Origin: Microbulbifer variabilis
GTDB taxonomy: Bacteria; Pseudomonadota; Gammaproteobacteria; Pseudomonadales; Cellvibrionaceae
Direction of reading: 5' to 3'
Assembly: GCF_020524905.1 (NCBI RefSeq)
Contig: NZ_JAIVKI010000002.1
Location: forward strand, 434,001-498,000
DNA: 64,000 nucleotides
How positions within the stretch are numbered: position 1 is the stretch's first letter; every line of letters starts with the position of its first letter. Positions 47,487 through 56,235 of the stretch are shown here, piece by piece. The position numbers and the translations under genes are program-made. The notes beneath the pieces are model-generated. The model was not told the origin of the DNA and ran no database searches. It saw only the letters and a program-made list of their open reading frames with translations.

Positions 47487-50400
47487 TGAACGGCATCATT
47501 TCCTGGTTTGCGCGCAATAGTAAGGCCGCCAACCTATTGATGATCATGATTATCATCGGTGGCGTTTTCGGTATCTTGGGAATTGATCGGGAGGTATTCC
47601 CGGCCATCCAGCCCGGCATTGTCGAAGTGGAAATTTCCTACCCTGGTGCTGGCCCGGCGGAGGTCGAGCAGCAGGTGACCGTGCGTGTGGAGGAGGCGAT
47701 CTCCGAGGTGAAGGGCATCAAGGAGGTGAACTCCGCCTCCCGCCGCAGCCATTCCTCCATCGAAATTCAGGCCGTGGATGGCTATGACGAGCTGCGTCTG
47801 CTCAACGATATCAAAGTGCAGATTGATAGTATCAACACCTTTCCCGAGGGTATCGAACGGCCGGTGATTCGCCTGCAGGAGTGGGATACCCAGCTGATGA
47901 TGATTGCTATCGGCGGTCCGGTCTCCGAGCGCCAGCTCAAGGAGACCGCCCTGGATCTGCGCGATAAGCTCACCCTGATCCCCGGCGTGCGCCGTGTGGA
48001 TATCTGGGGCGAGCGCCCGGATGAGCTTTCCATCGAGGTTTCCGAGCTGGATCTGCGCCGCTACAACTTGAGCTTTAATGATGTCGCCAATGCGGTGCGT
48101 CGTTCTTCCCTCGACCTGCCCGCAGGTATGGTGCGTTCGGATCGCGGCGATATCCAGGTACAGACCCGCGGTCAAGCCTATACGGCCGAGGACTTCGAGC
48201 GTATTCCGGTAGTCAGCCGTGCAGATGGTTCGGTGCTGCTGTTGCGCGATGTGGCCAAGGTGCGCGACGGCTTTGAAGAGTACAACAACGTTATTCTCTT
48301 TAATGGCAATCCGGCCATGAACCTGCGTGTAGTCCAAGGTGAGCCGCTGGATGTGGTGGGCACCGCCGAGCGGATCAAGGCGTTTATGGCGGAGACCCGT
48401 ACCCAATTGCCACCAGGGATGGAGTTCGACGTTTGGTTCGATTTCTCCAAGGCCTTTGAAGGCCGTATGAACCTGCTCACCACCAACGCCCTGAGCGGCT
48501 TCGTCATGGTCTTTATCATGCTGATGCTGTTCCTGCGCCCGGCACTGGCGATGTGGGTGACAGCGGGCATTATTGTGGCTTTTCTCGGTACCTTCTGGCT
48601 ATTGCCGATTACCGGGGTCAGCCTGAATATGTTGTCGCTGTTTGCCTTTCTGCTGATTCTCGGGATTGTAGTGGACGATGCGATTATTGTGGGAGAGGCG
48701 GTACACGCGGCCCACGATCGCGGTATTACCGGCCTGGCTGCGGCTGAAGAGGGGGTGAAGCAAGTCTCCGCTCCGGTAATTTTCGCAGTCACCTCCACCA
48801 TGGTGTTCTTTATTCCCATGCTGTTCCTGCCGGGTTATACCGCACAAATGATGCTGGCCCTGCCGGTGGTGGTGTTGCTGTGTCTTGGGTTCTCCCTGGT
48901 GGAATCCTTGCTGATCCTGCCCGCGCACTTAGTGGGTATGAAACCTGAGCAACCGGCCAAATCTCGCTTGGGTATCAAGCTGCAAAAGTTGCGTGGATAC
49001 TTCGCCAGGGGTATGGCAAGCGCCAGTGAAAATTATTACCTGCCGCTATTGCAGAAATCTCTCAGCAATAGCCGCACCACGGTAATGGGTTTCCTGTTGG
49101 CGCTGGGACTTTCAATTGCAGTATTTGTGAGTGGTTATGTGGGCTCTTCCTTCTCACCACAGGTACCTTCAGATCTACTGGAATTGAGAGTCAGCATGGC
49201 CGATGGCGAGCCTTTCCGGGAGTCGGAGCGGGTGATGAACCAGATACTGGCCGCTGCGGACAAGCTCGCCACCGATGAGGAAATGCTGAAACAGAACAAC
49301 GGCGAGTCCTTTGTGATGAACTCCATGGTGTTCAACTGGCGCGGTAATATCTATGTTCTCTTGCAGCTTACCGATGGTGAATCGCGCGATGTGACTTCCA
49401 AAACCCTGGCTTTGCGTTGGCGCGAGCTAATCGGTGAAATGCCGGCCAGTGTCGAGGATATGAAAATCGATTCCACCATCAACGATGGCGGTAATGGAAT
49501 GAGCCTGAACCTGAGCACCGCTTCGGGAAATATGGACGAACTGCGCGCCGCTGCTGATGCAGTCAAGAAGAAAATGAACAGCTACGCCGGTGTTTATGAT
49601 GTGCGTGACAACCTCACCAGTGCGCGTCGAGATATCGAAATCCAGCTGAAGCCCCACGCCACTACCATGGGTATCAACCTTGCGGATGTGGCCAGGCAGG
49701 TGCGCCAGGGTTTCTATGGAGAAGAGGTGCAACGTATTCCCCGTGGTCGAGAGGATGTGAGGGTTATGGTGCGCTATCCGCAGGAAGAACGCGCCAGCGA
49801 AGAACAGATGGGCCGTGTGCGTATTCGCACAGCGGAGGGAGAGGTGCCCTTCTCTGCGGTGGCCGATGCGGTCTATGTCCCCGGTTATACCACCATCCGC
49901 CGCAACAATCGTGAGCGCACTGTGCGAGTGTTTGCCGAGTTAACGCCGAACACCTCTACGGCACAGGAAATTCTCAAGGATATGCGCGAGACTCTGGTGC
50001 CGGAGCTGGAGCGCCAGTTCCCCGGTTTCTCCCTGAGAACCGCTGGTGAAATGCAGGAGGAGGAAGAGTTCAACGGTGCGATCTTGGCGTTTTTCGTATT
50101 GTCCCTGTTCGCCATTTACGCACTGCTGGCCATTGCCTTCCGCTCCTACTCGCAGCCGCTGTTGATCCTCACCGCAGTGCCGTTTGGATTCTTTGGTGCG
50201 GTGGTGGGTCACCTGTTGATGGGCCACGATATCAGCATCATGTCCATGCTCGGCTTCCTCGCTGCGGCGGGAGTCGTGGTGAACGATAACCTGGTATTGA
50301 TGGACCGCATCAACCAGTTGCGCGCCCAGGGTTGGGCGGTGATGGATGCGGTGGTGCAGGCGGGGCGCGACCGTTTCCGTCCAATTATTCTCACCTCCAT

Positions 50401-50617
50401 CACTACCTTTATCGGGCTGGTGCCGATCATGTTCGAGCGCTCTATCCAGGCGCAGTTCCTGATTCCTATGGTGATTAGCCTCGCCTTTGGCGTTCTCTTC
50501 GCTACTGCGGTGACCTTGTTATTGGTGCCGAACTTATACAAAGTCATCGAAGTATTGCGCCCGAAAAGCAAGCGCCAGGATCAAATTGACACCCCGGTGT
50601 CACTGGAAACGGTCTGA
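47486..50617 (+). CDS. RND inner-membrane efflux transporter
   Basis: A 1043-residue proton-driven pump of the AcrB/MMPL group, with 12 membrane helices and two large periplasmic loops. The N-terminal helix is followed by DREVFPAIQPGIVEVEISYPGAGPAEVEQQ, as in HAE1-type and related unclassified RND pumps. The charged pair in helix 4 (GIVVDDAIIVGE) and FLAAAGVVVNDNLVLMDRIN in helix 10 mark the proton relay. It pairs with the adaptor immediately upstream. Divergent pump type suggests a solute or toxin exporter; substrate not predictable. Confidence 0.93.
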   Translation: MNGIISWFARNSKAANLLMIMIIIGGVFGILGIDREVFPAIQPGIVEVEISYPGAGPAEVEQQVTVRVEEAISEVKGIKEVNSASRRSHSSIEIQAVDGYDELRLLNDIKVQIDSINTFPEGIERPVIRLQEWDTQLMMIAIGGPVSERQLKETALDLRDKLTLIPGVRRVDIWGERPDELSIEVSELDLRRYNLSFNDVANAVRRSSLDLPAGMVRSDRGDIQVQTRGQAYTAEDFERIPVVSRADGSVLLLRDVAKVRDGFEEYNNVILFNGNPAMNLRVVQGEPLDVVGTAERIKAFMAETRTQLPPGMEFDVWFDFSKAFEGRMNLLTTNALSGFVMVFIMLMLFLRPALAMWVTAGIIVAFLGTFWLLPITGVSLNMLSLFAFLLILGIVVDDAIIVGEAVHAAHDRGITGLAAAEEGVKQVSAPVIFAVTSTMVFFIPMLFLPGYTAQMMLALPVVVLLCLGFSLVESLLILPAHLVGMKPEQPAKSRLGIKLQKLRGYFARGMASASENYYLPLLQKSLSNSRTTVMGFLLALGLSIAVFVSGYVGSSFSPQVPSDLLELRVSMADGEPFRESERVMNQILAAADKLATDEEMLKQNNGESFVMNSMVFNWRGNIYVLLQLTDGESRDVTSKTLALRWRELIGEMPASVEDMKIDSTINDGGNGMSLNLSTASGNMDELRAAADAVKKKMNSYAGVYDVRDNLTSARRDIEIQLKPHATTMGINLADVARQVRQGFYGEEVQRIPRGREDVRVMVRYPQEERASEEQMGRVRIRTAEGEVPFSAVADAVYVPGYTTIRRNNRERTVRVFAELTPNTSTAQEILKDMRETLVPELERQFPGFSLRTAGEMQEEEEFNGAILAFFVLSLFAIYALLAIAFRSYSQPLLILTAVPFGFFGAVVGHLLMGHDISIMSMLGFLAAAGVVVNDNLVLMDRINQLRAQGWAVMDAVVQAGRDRFRPIILTSITTFIGLVPIMFERSIQAQFLIPMVISLAFGVLFATAVTLLLVPNLYKVIEVLRPKSKRQDQIDTPVSLETV

Positions 50618-50635
50618 TCGCTATGCACATTCCGA

Positions 50636-50661
50636 GCAATGGCGGGGCCCTCCGCCATTGC
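50636..50661 (+). terminator. Hairpin after the RND operon
   Basis: GCAATGGCGG (50636-50645) pairs with CCGCCATTGC (50652-50661), loop GGCCCT, 19 bp after the pump stop. No T-run follows; the next hairpin supplies one. Confidence 0.5.
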
Positions 50662-50702
50662 CTGCCCTGCGCAAAAATGCCTAAACTACCCGCCTACAAA
50701 AC

Positions 50703-50726
50703 GCCGACGTCTCTGTCGGCTTTTTT
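50703..50726 (+). terminator. Rho-independent terminator before rsmE
   Basis: GCCGAC (50703-50708) pairs with GTCGGC (50715-50720), loop GTCTCT, followed by six T (50721-50726). Confidence 0.85.
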
Positions 50727-50751
50727 ATAGTGTTTTACAGGATCTTCGCCC

Positions 50752-51498
50752 ATGCGCATCCCGCGTATCTTCTCCCAACAGGCCCTGGCCGGTGTTTCGC
50801 AAATCGAGTTAGATGAGGCTGCCTCCCGGCACTTAGTAAAGGTCCTGCGCCTCGGTGCCGGCCACCCGATCACCCTGTTTGATGGTTTGGGTGGCGAGTA
50901 CAGCGCAGAGTTGCTGGTAACCGGTAAGCGCACCCAGGTGCGTGTTGGGGAATTTCATGAAGACAATCGTCAGTCGCCACTGGCTCTGACCCTGGCGATT
51001 GGTATTTCCCGGGGCGACCGCTTCGACTGGGTCATACAGAAGGCCACAGAACTTGGGGTGGCGTCCATACAGCCTTTGTTTAGCGAGCGCTGCGAGGTCA
51101 AACTGTCTGGTGAGCGTCTGCAAAAAAAACTCGGCCACTGGCGCCAGATTGCCATTAGCGCTTGTGAACAGTGTGAGCGCAATCTGCTGCCGGAAATTGC
51201 CGAACCGGTAAAACTCCCGCAGTATTTACAAACCTCAACCCAACAGGGTGCGCAGCAGACTAAGTTGGTATTGCACCACCGTACCGAGCTGGATCTGCGC
51301 CGCTGGCAGGCGGACAATGGCAAACCGGATTCTGCCCTGTTATTGGTGGGACCGGAGGGTGGGTTGTCCCAGGCGGAAATTGATCTGGCCCTGAGCCAGG
51401 GTTTTATGCCGCTACGCTTGGGGCCACGGGTCATGCGCACTGAAACCGCGCCTATCGCCGCGTTGTCCGTATTGCAGTTCCAATGGGGAGACCTATAG
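50752..51498 (+). CDS. rsmE: 16S rRNA m3U1498 methyltransferase RsmE
   Basis: A 248-residue SPOUT methyltransferase that modifies U1498 in the 16S decoding site. N-terminal PUA-like region (MRIPRIFSQQ, RHLVKVLRLGAGHPITLFDG), then the knot domain with ISRGDRFDWVIQKATELGV, LLLVGPEGGLSQAEI and RLGPRVMRTETAPIAALSVLQ. ATG lies 26 bp after a terminator. Confidence 0.96.
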   Translation: MRIPRIFSQQALAGVSQIELDEAASRHLVKVLRLGAGHPITLFDGLGGEYSAELLVTGKRTQVRVGEFHEDNRQSPLALTLAIGISRGDRFDWVIQKATELGVASIQPLFSERCEVKLSGERLQKKLGHWRQIAISACEQCERNLLPEIAEPVKLPQYLQTSTQQGAQQTKLVLHHRTELDLRRWQADNGKPDSALLLVGPEGGLSQAEIDLALSQGFMPLRLGPRVMRTETAPIAALSVLQFQWGDL

Positions 51499-51548
51499 GA
51501 ACCGACGCAATCCAAAATTGGATAGGATGAAAACCAGGAAGGGAAACT

Positions 51549-51914
51549 ATGATTCGAGTGCTTGTAGGGTTATTGGGTATTGCGATTGTCCTGTTATCAG
51601 TGGCGGTTATTGCCAAGCCCAAATTGGCGCAAACCATCAGTGAGCGACTAAGCGAAACCGGCTATTTCTTTTCCGCCTGGTTGCGCATTCTTGTCGGCCT
51701 TTTTCTACTGTTGGTCGCCGACACACGCAACTGGTATATCCTCTTCAACGCCTTAGGTGTATTGGTACTGCTGAGTGGTGCCTATATGCTGCAAATTGGT
51801 TTCGAGCGCGGCAAAACGCTGGCGATCAAAATCTCCCAGGGCAATGAAAACTTTTTGCGTATCAGCGGAATACTCGGTGTGGTTATCGGTATTATGCTGC
51901 TCTCCGCACGCTGA
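51549..51914 (+). CDS. Four-helix hydrophobic membrane protein
   Basis: A 121-residue protein with about four membrane helices (about 3-21, 42-60, 63-83, 103-119). No family recognised with confidence. ATG has GGAAGGGAAA immediately upstream. It lies between rsmE and a HAD gene on the same strand with 50- and 14-bp gaps, so it may be cotranscribed. Confidence 0.65.
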   Translation: MIRVLVGLLGIAIVLLSVAVIAKPKLAQTISERLSETGYFFSAWLRILVGLFLLLVADTRNWYILFNALGVLVLLSGAYMLQIGFERGKTLAIKISQGNENFLRISGILGVVIGIMLLSAR

Positions 51915-51928
51915 TTTTACGGGGTCCC

Positions 51929-52576
51929 ATGTCTTCCACAGATTTGATCATTTTTGATTGCGACGGTGTGCTGGTGGACAGCGAAAGTATCGTCTGCCGC
52001 ATCTTGGCTGAAGAAATGAATAAGCTGGGTATGGACACGACTGCGCAGGAGCTGGATGAACAGTTCAGTGGCCGGCCCGCCAGGGACTGTTTATTGGAAA
52101 TTGAGAAGCGTTTTGGCGGCCCCTTGCCGGATAATTATTTTGGCAATACCGAGCGGCGTATTCGCGAGGCATTCCACGCGGAGCTGGAACCCGTAGCCGG
52201 TATTGAAGACTTGCTTGATCACTTGCAGCAGATCGGCATGCGCAGCTGCGTGGCCTCATCGGGTTCCCACCAGAAGATGCAGCTGACCCTGAGTAAAACC
52301 GGTCTCTACGACTACTTCAACGGCAGGATCTTCAGTGCCGAGGATGTTTCCCGCGGCAAGCCCTGGCCGGAGCTGTTCCTACATGCGGCTACCAACATGG
52401 GGGTGGAGCCAGAGCGCTGCCTGGTGGTGGAAGACTCCATCGCCGGTGTGGAAGCGGCAGTGGCCGCCGGTATGCGCGTAATTGGCTACAGCACCCATAG
52501 TCAGAGAGCGCCGCAGTTGGAGCAGCGCGGTGCCCAGGTGGTCAACGATATGATGGCGGTGCTGAATTTTCTCTAA
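51929..52576 (+). CDS. HAD-IA family phosphatase
   Basis: A 215-residue haloacid-dehalogenase-type hydrolase of the beta-phosphoglucomutase/phosphoglycolate phosphatase group. Motif I DCDGVLVDSE (nucleophile Asp10), cap domain about 15-90, motif II S (CVASSGSHQKM), motif III KPWPELF and motif IV VVEDSIAGVEAA. Substrate unknown; resembles sugar-phosphate phosphatases such as YieH. The ATG starts 14 bp after the membrane-protein stop. Confidence 0.88.
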   Translation: MSSTDLIIFDCDGVLVDSESIVCRILAEEMNKLGMDTTAQELDEQFSGRPARDCLLEIEKRFGGPLPDNYFGNTERRIREAFHAELEPVAGIEDLLDHLQQIGMRSCVASSGSHQKMQLTLSKTGLYDYFNGRIFSAEDVSRGKPWPELFLHAATNMGVEPERCLVVEDSIAGVEAAVAAGMRVIGYSTHSQRAPQLEQRGAQVVNDMMAVLNFL

Positions 52577-52649
52577 CGGCTAGACTTCCCCTCCCGCCGG
52601 CAGCTTGTTCTACACTGAATTTGACGTCTGCAAACCGGAAGTTCTGTCT

Positions 52650-53243
52650 ATGGCGGGCAAGCCTTTATTCGTCTGCTACCTCGCCCTGCTGGTGCTGCTT
52701 CTTGCCGGCTGTCCCAACCCCGATCCCAACAGGAAATACGTGCTTGAGCCTCACTCTGCGGTGCAGTCCGGAGAAAGTGAGAAAGAGGCGCGTCAGGCGG
52801 CCCCTTTCGCCGATGATTTGGTGCGTTTTTTGCGTGGAAATTCACGTAAAGGCAGGGATATTTTTAGGTTGCGTTTGGAGTTTGACTTTGGTGGCTTCGC
52901 ACCGCGTATGGACAGCATCGCCGATCTGGAAGCGCTTTTGGTGATCATGCGCGATTTCCCTGAAATGCGCATTGCGATTGAGGGTCATACCGACAACGTC
53001 GGCGACCCGAAGAAAAACCTGCACCTATCCCAGAGGCGTGCAGACTGGGTGCGCAATTTCCTTATCGAGCGCGGTATTGATGCTGAGCGCATGCGTGCCC
53101 AAGGCTATGGCGATACCGATCCCATTGCCGATAACGAAAGTAAGAACGGGCAGAAGGAAAACCGGCGCTTGGTTATCCGCGTTTTAAATTTCGACAGAGT
53201 GCCCGGTAGACTGCCTCGATTAAAGACTTCCCCGAGCCCGTGA
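52650..53243 (+). CDS. OmpA-type peptidoglycan-binding lipoprotein
   Basis: A 197-residue outer-membrane lipoprotein (lipobox LAGC, Cys21) with an OmpA-like domain about 90-185: IAIEGHTDNVGDPKKNLHLSQRRADWVRNFLIERGI and QKENRRLVIRV, which carries the Asp and Arg that bind diaminopimelate. Start ATG with GGAA upstream; a TTG further upstream would bury the signal. A Pal-like or YiaD-like role in wall anchoring is inferred. Confidence 0.9.
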   Translation: MAGKPLFVCYLALLVLLLAGCPNPDPNRKYVLEPHSAVQSGESEKEARQAAPFADDLVRFLRGNSRKGRDIFRLRLEFDFGGFAPRMDSIADLEALLVIMRDFPEMRIAIEGHTDNVGDPKKNLHLSQRRADWVRNFLIERGIDAERMRAQGYGDTDPIADNESKNGQKENRRLVIRVLNFDRVPGRLPRLKTSPSP

Positions 53244-53250
53244 ATTCAAT

Positions 53251-53276
53251 AAAAAAACCCGGCTTTTATTGCCGGG
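53251..53276 (-). terminator. Terminator of the FAD oxidoreductase gene
   Basis: On the minus strand CCCGGC pairs with GCCGGG around a 7-nt AATAAAA loop, then seven T (53257-53251). It lies 44 bp after the minus-strand gene. Its A-rich flank also serves the convergent lipoprotein gene weakly. Confidence 0.88.
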
Positions 53277-53320
53277 CCATTGATGATCGCAGCGGCTGAA
53301 AACTCCTTACTGTCGATATA

Positions 53321-55024
53321 TCAGGTGGATACTTTGCCTAGCTCCTCACCACTGCTTGTTGGTACCTGAAAAGGCTGGCCACTGATAACCTGGCGCATTA
53401 ATTTCCCTCCCTGGCGCAAACCGAGAATACTCTGAGCCGTTAGAACCCCCGAGATCATTGCCCCGGCCACACCACAGCTCATTACATCCTGTCCGGTCAG
53501 GTACAGCCCCTGCAAGCGTGTTTTGGGTCTCAGCCAGCGCTGCTCGAAACGTTCGGGGTCATGATCGAGGCCATAGATTTCACCGCGGGGATAGAAACAG
53601 AAGTAATCCGTCGACAGCGGTGTGGATAATTCGTAGTAATCGACTTGCCCGCGCAGATGGGGGAAGTGCTTGTACAGGTGCTCCAGCAGTCGCAGGCTGA
53701 AAGCCTCTTTCAGGGCCTCGTAGTCTTCACCGCGTTTGCCCCAGGGTTTGTCATGCCACTGGGCAAACCAATCGTAATTAGCCGGCGCAACGATTTCGAT
53801 AGTGGCGCGCCCAGGATAGCGCTGGGTAAAGGTGGGGTCTTTGGCCGAGGGAAAAGAGATATAGGCTAGCGGAATATCTTTGTTGCTATCCTGCAGGAAC
53901 GCCTGCATATCCTCCTCGTAATTCTCACTGGTATAGAGCCAGTAATTGGTTTTGGGTAGCTGTAATTCCTCGGCAGTCTTTTCCAGGCCGATATACAGGC
54001 ACAGGTGGGACATGGATGGGGAAACGGTTTTCAGGTCGTGCAGGTAGCCGAGGCGCTCACTGGCACTCTGTGGCAGCAGTCTCTCAAAGGTATTAAATAC
54101 ACCGGCCCCGGAAATCACTATGGGGGCCTCGATTTCGGTGCCATCGCTCATGCGAATGCCGCGAACCTTGTTGCCCTGTAACAGAATGGTTTCCACCTTG
54201 GCATAGGTGAATACATCTCCACCACTGGCCTGAATCTGCGGAATAATTGTTTCGGAAATCTTACTGGCACCACCCACCGGGTAATAACCGCCATACAGGT
54301 AATGCTTGGCAATCAGAGCGTGAATAATAAAGCTGCTCTGTGCCGGCGCCATACCGTTGTCGCCCCACTGACCGGTGAGCACTGAGATTAGTTTTTCATT
54401 ACCGGTGATCTCTGCCAGCACTTCGCGGGTGGTTTTATTCAGCCACGAGGGATCGCGCAGTTTGCGCCACAAACGCAGGAATGGGCCGCACCAGCCGGGG
54501 AATAGTTTCTCCATGGCTATGCGTTGCATGGATTTGGCTACTTCATTGAGTCGGGCCAGGTAACGCTCAATATTCTCCCGTTCGGCGGGAAAATGTTTGA
54601 CCAGCTCATCGATAAACGCCTGGCGTCCGGCGCGTAGGTCAAACTGCTCTTCGCCGATACAGATGCGATCATAGGTGTCGTCCATCGGCGCCCAGTGCAA
54701 CTTACCAGCAGTGATAAAGTCAAAAATCCTGCGGGTCATGGTCGGGTGTTCGCCCACATCGCCAATGTAGTGTACGCCTACATCCCACTCGTAACCGTTG
54801 CGGTCGTAGGCATGGGTATAACCGCCGGCGGTGTAGTGCTGCTCTAGGACCAGCACTTTCTTACCGGTAGCACTCAGCATGGCTGCGGTAGTCAGGCCAC
54901 CAATGCCTGAGCCGATTACCAGGGCATCATAGGGGCCATTCAAGCGACTGGCACGGTAACGCTGGCCAATACGCAGGCGGCTGGGCTTGGGGGCACTGCG
55001 TTTCTTCTCGGTGGTTTCGGACAT
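53321..55024 (-). CDS. FAD-dependent oxidoreductase, retinol saturase / CrtI-like
   Basis: A 567-residue flavoprotein of the phytoene desaturase / all-trans-retinol 13,14-reductase group. Nucleotide-binding VIGSGIGGLTTAAMLSATGKKVLVLEQH near residue 32, then GGYTHAYDRNGYEWDVGVHYIGDV, a middle membrane-associated region and C-terminal LYLTGQDVMSCGVAGAMISGVL. The start ATG has GAGG five bases upstream; a TTG 11 codons earlier is less likely. Such enzymes act on polyenes or carotenoid-like and fatty substrates. No other carotenoid genes (crtB, crtE) are nearby, so the substrate is open. Confidence 0.88.
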   Translation of the reverse strand: MSETTEKKRSAPKPSRLRIGQRYRASRLNGPYDALVIGSGIGGLTTAAMLSATGKKVLVLEQHYTAGGYTHAYDRNGYEWDVGVHYIGDVGEHPTMTRRIFDFITAGKLHWAPMDDTYDRICIGEEQFDLRAGRQAFIDELVKHFPAERENIERYLARLNEVAKSMQRIAMEKLFPGWCGPFLRLWRKLRDPSWLNKTTREVLAEITGNEKLISVLTGQWGDNGMAPAQSSFIIHALIAKHYLYGGYYPVGGASKISETIIPQIQASGGDVFTYAKVETILLQGNKVRGIRMSDGTEIEAPIVISGAGVFNTFERLLPQSASERLGYLHDLKTVSPSMSHLCLYIGLEKTAEELQLPKTNYWLYTSENYEEDMQAFLQDSNKDIPLAYISFPSAKDPTFTQRYPGRATIEIVAPANYDWFAQWHDKPWGKRGEDYEALKEAFSLRLLEHLYKHFPHLRGQVDYYELSTPLSTDYFCFYPRGEIYGLDHDPERFEQRWLRPKTRLQGLYLTGQDVMSCGVAGAMISGVLTAQSILGLRQGGKLMRQVISGQPFQVPTSSGEELGKVST

Positions 55025-55078
55025 GGTGGCCTCATCACTATTGTTTTTATCTTTCAACCATATCGCTCAAATATTGAC

Positions 55079-55096
55079 TATGCAACAAGTTGCATA
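55079..55096. promoter_or_regulatory. Inverted repeat in the FAD-enzyme / ParD-like intergenic region
   Basis: TATGCAAC (55079-55086) and GTTGCATA (55089-55096) are exact complements separated by AA. It lies 55 bp upstream of the FAD enzyme start and 83 bp upstream of the ParD-like start, a plausible operator for either. Confidence 0.5.
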
Positions 55097-55139
55097 ATTT
55101 CAGTATTGCTAACTGCCTTGCACGCTCAGTAAAAAGAGA

Positions 55140-55176
55140 TATACACTTCATATATGAATTATATATATGGTGTATA
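55140..55176. promoter_or_regulatory. Nested palindromes at the start of the ParD-like gene
   Basis: TATACAC (55140-55146) and GTGTATA (55170-55176) are complementary arms, with the perfect palindrome TTCATATATGAA (55147-55158) inside. The right arm sits between two candidate start codons. Antitoxin-like proteins of the MetJ/Arc fold often bind such sites in their own promoter. Confidence 0.5.
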
Positions 55177-55178
55177 AA

Positions 55179-55385
55179 ATGGGTATCGTTAAGATCTCGG
55201 ATGAATTACACGATGAAATCCGTAAAGCGAGTACCACGCTGGCGCGTTCTATTAACGCCCAGGCCGAGTATTGGATAAAGATCGGTATGTTGGCCGAGCT
55301 GAATCCAGATCTCAGTTACAGCCAATTATGTAGGAAGTTACTGCGCACCGAATCATTTACTCTGGAAGAACTCACCCGTGAATAA
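55179..55385 (+). CDS. ParD-like (PF11903-type) small DNA-binding protein
   Basis: A 68-residue ribbon-helix-helix protein: VKISDELHDEIRKASTTLARSINAQAEYWIKIGML, then ELNPDLSYSQLCRKLL. This is the ParD_like antitoxin family. ATG at 55167 is an alternative start four codons upstream; neither has a strong ribosome site. The stop overlaps the GTG of the downstream methionine aminopeptidase gene by 8 bp, so the two are translated together. No ParE-type toxin is present. Confidence 0.82.
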   Translation: MGIVKISDELHDEIRKASTTLARSINAQAEYWIKIGMLAELNPDLSYSQLCRKLLRTESFTLEELTRE

Positions 55386-56148
55386 CATAAAAATAAAGAC
55401 CGCCAGGGAACAGGCTTTGATGCGTAACTCCGGTGAGTTATTGAGCCGCGTATTCGCCATGCTCGATGATATTGTGAAGCCGGGCATTACCACCATGGAA
55501 ATTAACGACCGGGTGGAAATGTTTATTACCCGGGAGTTGCAGGCGCGCCCAGCCAGCAAGGGGCAATACGACTATCCCTACTCTCTTAATACTTCGATCA
55601 ATGAGGTGGTTTGCCACGGCATGCCTCGCGAGGGACAGGCGTTGTGCGATGGCGATATCGTCAACGTGGATATTACCCTGGAAAAGTCTGGTTATATCGC
55701 CGACTCCAGCAAGATGTATATGATTGGCAGCGTAACGCCCATTGCGAAAAAACTGGTGCAGTGTTGTTACGATGCCATGTGGGCCGGCATTCACACCGTA
55801 AAACCCGGCGCGACTTTTGGTGATGTGGGCCATGCGATCCAACAGTATGCTGAAAGCCACGGATTTAGTGTGGTGCGTGAATACTGTGGCCATGGTATTG
55901 GACGTGAAATGCATGAAGAACCCCAAGTAATGCACTTTGGCCGAGCTGGTAGCGGTGCTGTTTTACGCGAGGGGATGACATTTACGATTGAGCCTATGAT
56001 CAATCAGGGCAATCGCAAAACCAAACTCAAGAAAGACGGTTGGACCGTGGTGACCAAAGATGGCAGGCTCTCCGCGCAATGGGAGCACACAGTGTTGGTT
56101 ACGGCGGAGGGGTATGAAGTGCTGACTTTGCGGGAAGAAGAAAGGTAA
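55378..56148 (+). CDS. map: Type I methionine aminopeptidase
   Basis: A 256-residue cobalt/manganese peptidase removing initiator Met. All ligands are intact: Asp98, Asp109, His172, Glu205 and Glu236, with catalytic His80 (VCHGMP) and His179. GTG start within the ParD-like gene. It lacks the CxxxxC N-terminal zinc-like extension, and length matches the MetAP-Ia class. It is not beside rpsB, the usual place of the housekeeping map, so it may be a second copy; the rest of the genome would decide. Confidence 0.93.
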   Translation: MNNIKIKTAREQALMRNSGELLSRVFAMLDDIVKPGITTMEINDRVEMFITRELQARPASKGQYDYPYSLNTSINEVVCHGMPREGQALCDGDIVNVDITLEKSGYIADSSKMYMIGSVTPIAKKLVQCCYDAMWAGIHTVKPGATFGDVGHAIQQYAESHGFSVVREYCGHGIGREMHEEPQVMHFGRAGSGAVLREGMTFTIEPMINQGNRKTKLKKDGWTVVTKDGRLSAQWEHTVLVTAEGYEVLTLREEER

Positions 56149-56181
56149 GATTAGAGTGATGGTTAATTTCTTCGCAATCAC

Positions 56182-56210
56182 AGCACGCAGAGATCAATTC
56201 CCCGCGTGCT
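56182..56210. other. Weak inverted repeat between convergent genes
   Basis: AGCACGC (56182-56188) and GCGTGCT (56204-56210) are complementary with a 15-nt loop, between map and the HEXXH peptidase gene. It lacks a T-run, so a terminator role is only possible. Confidence 0.3.
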
Positions 56211-56235
56211 TGTAAACCTGGACTGGCTCTCGGAC

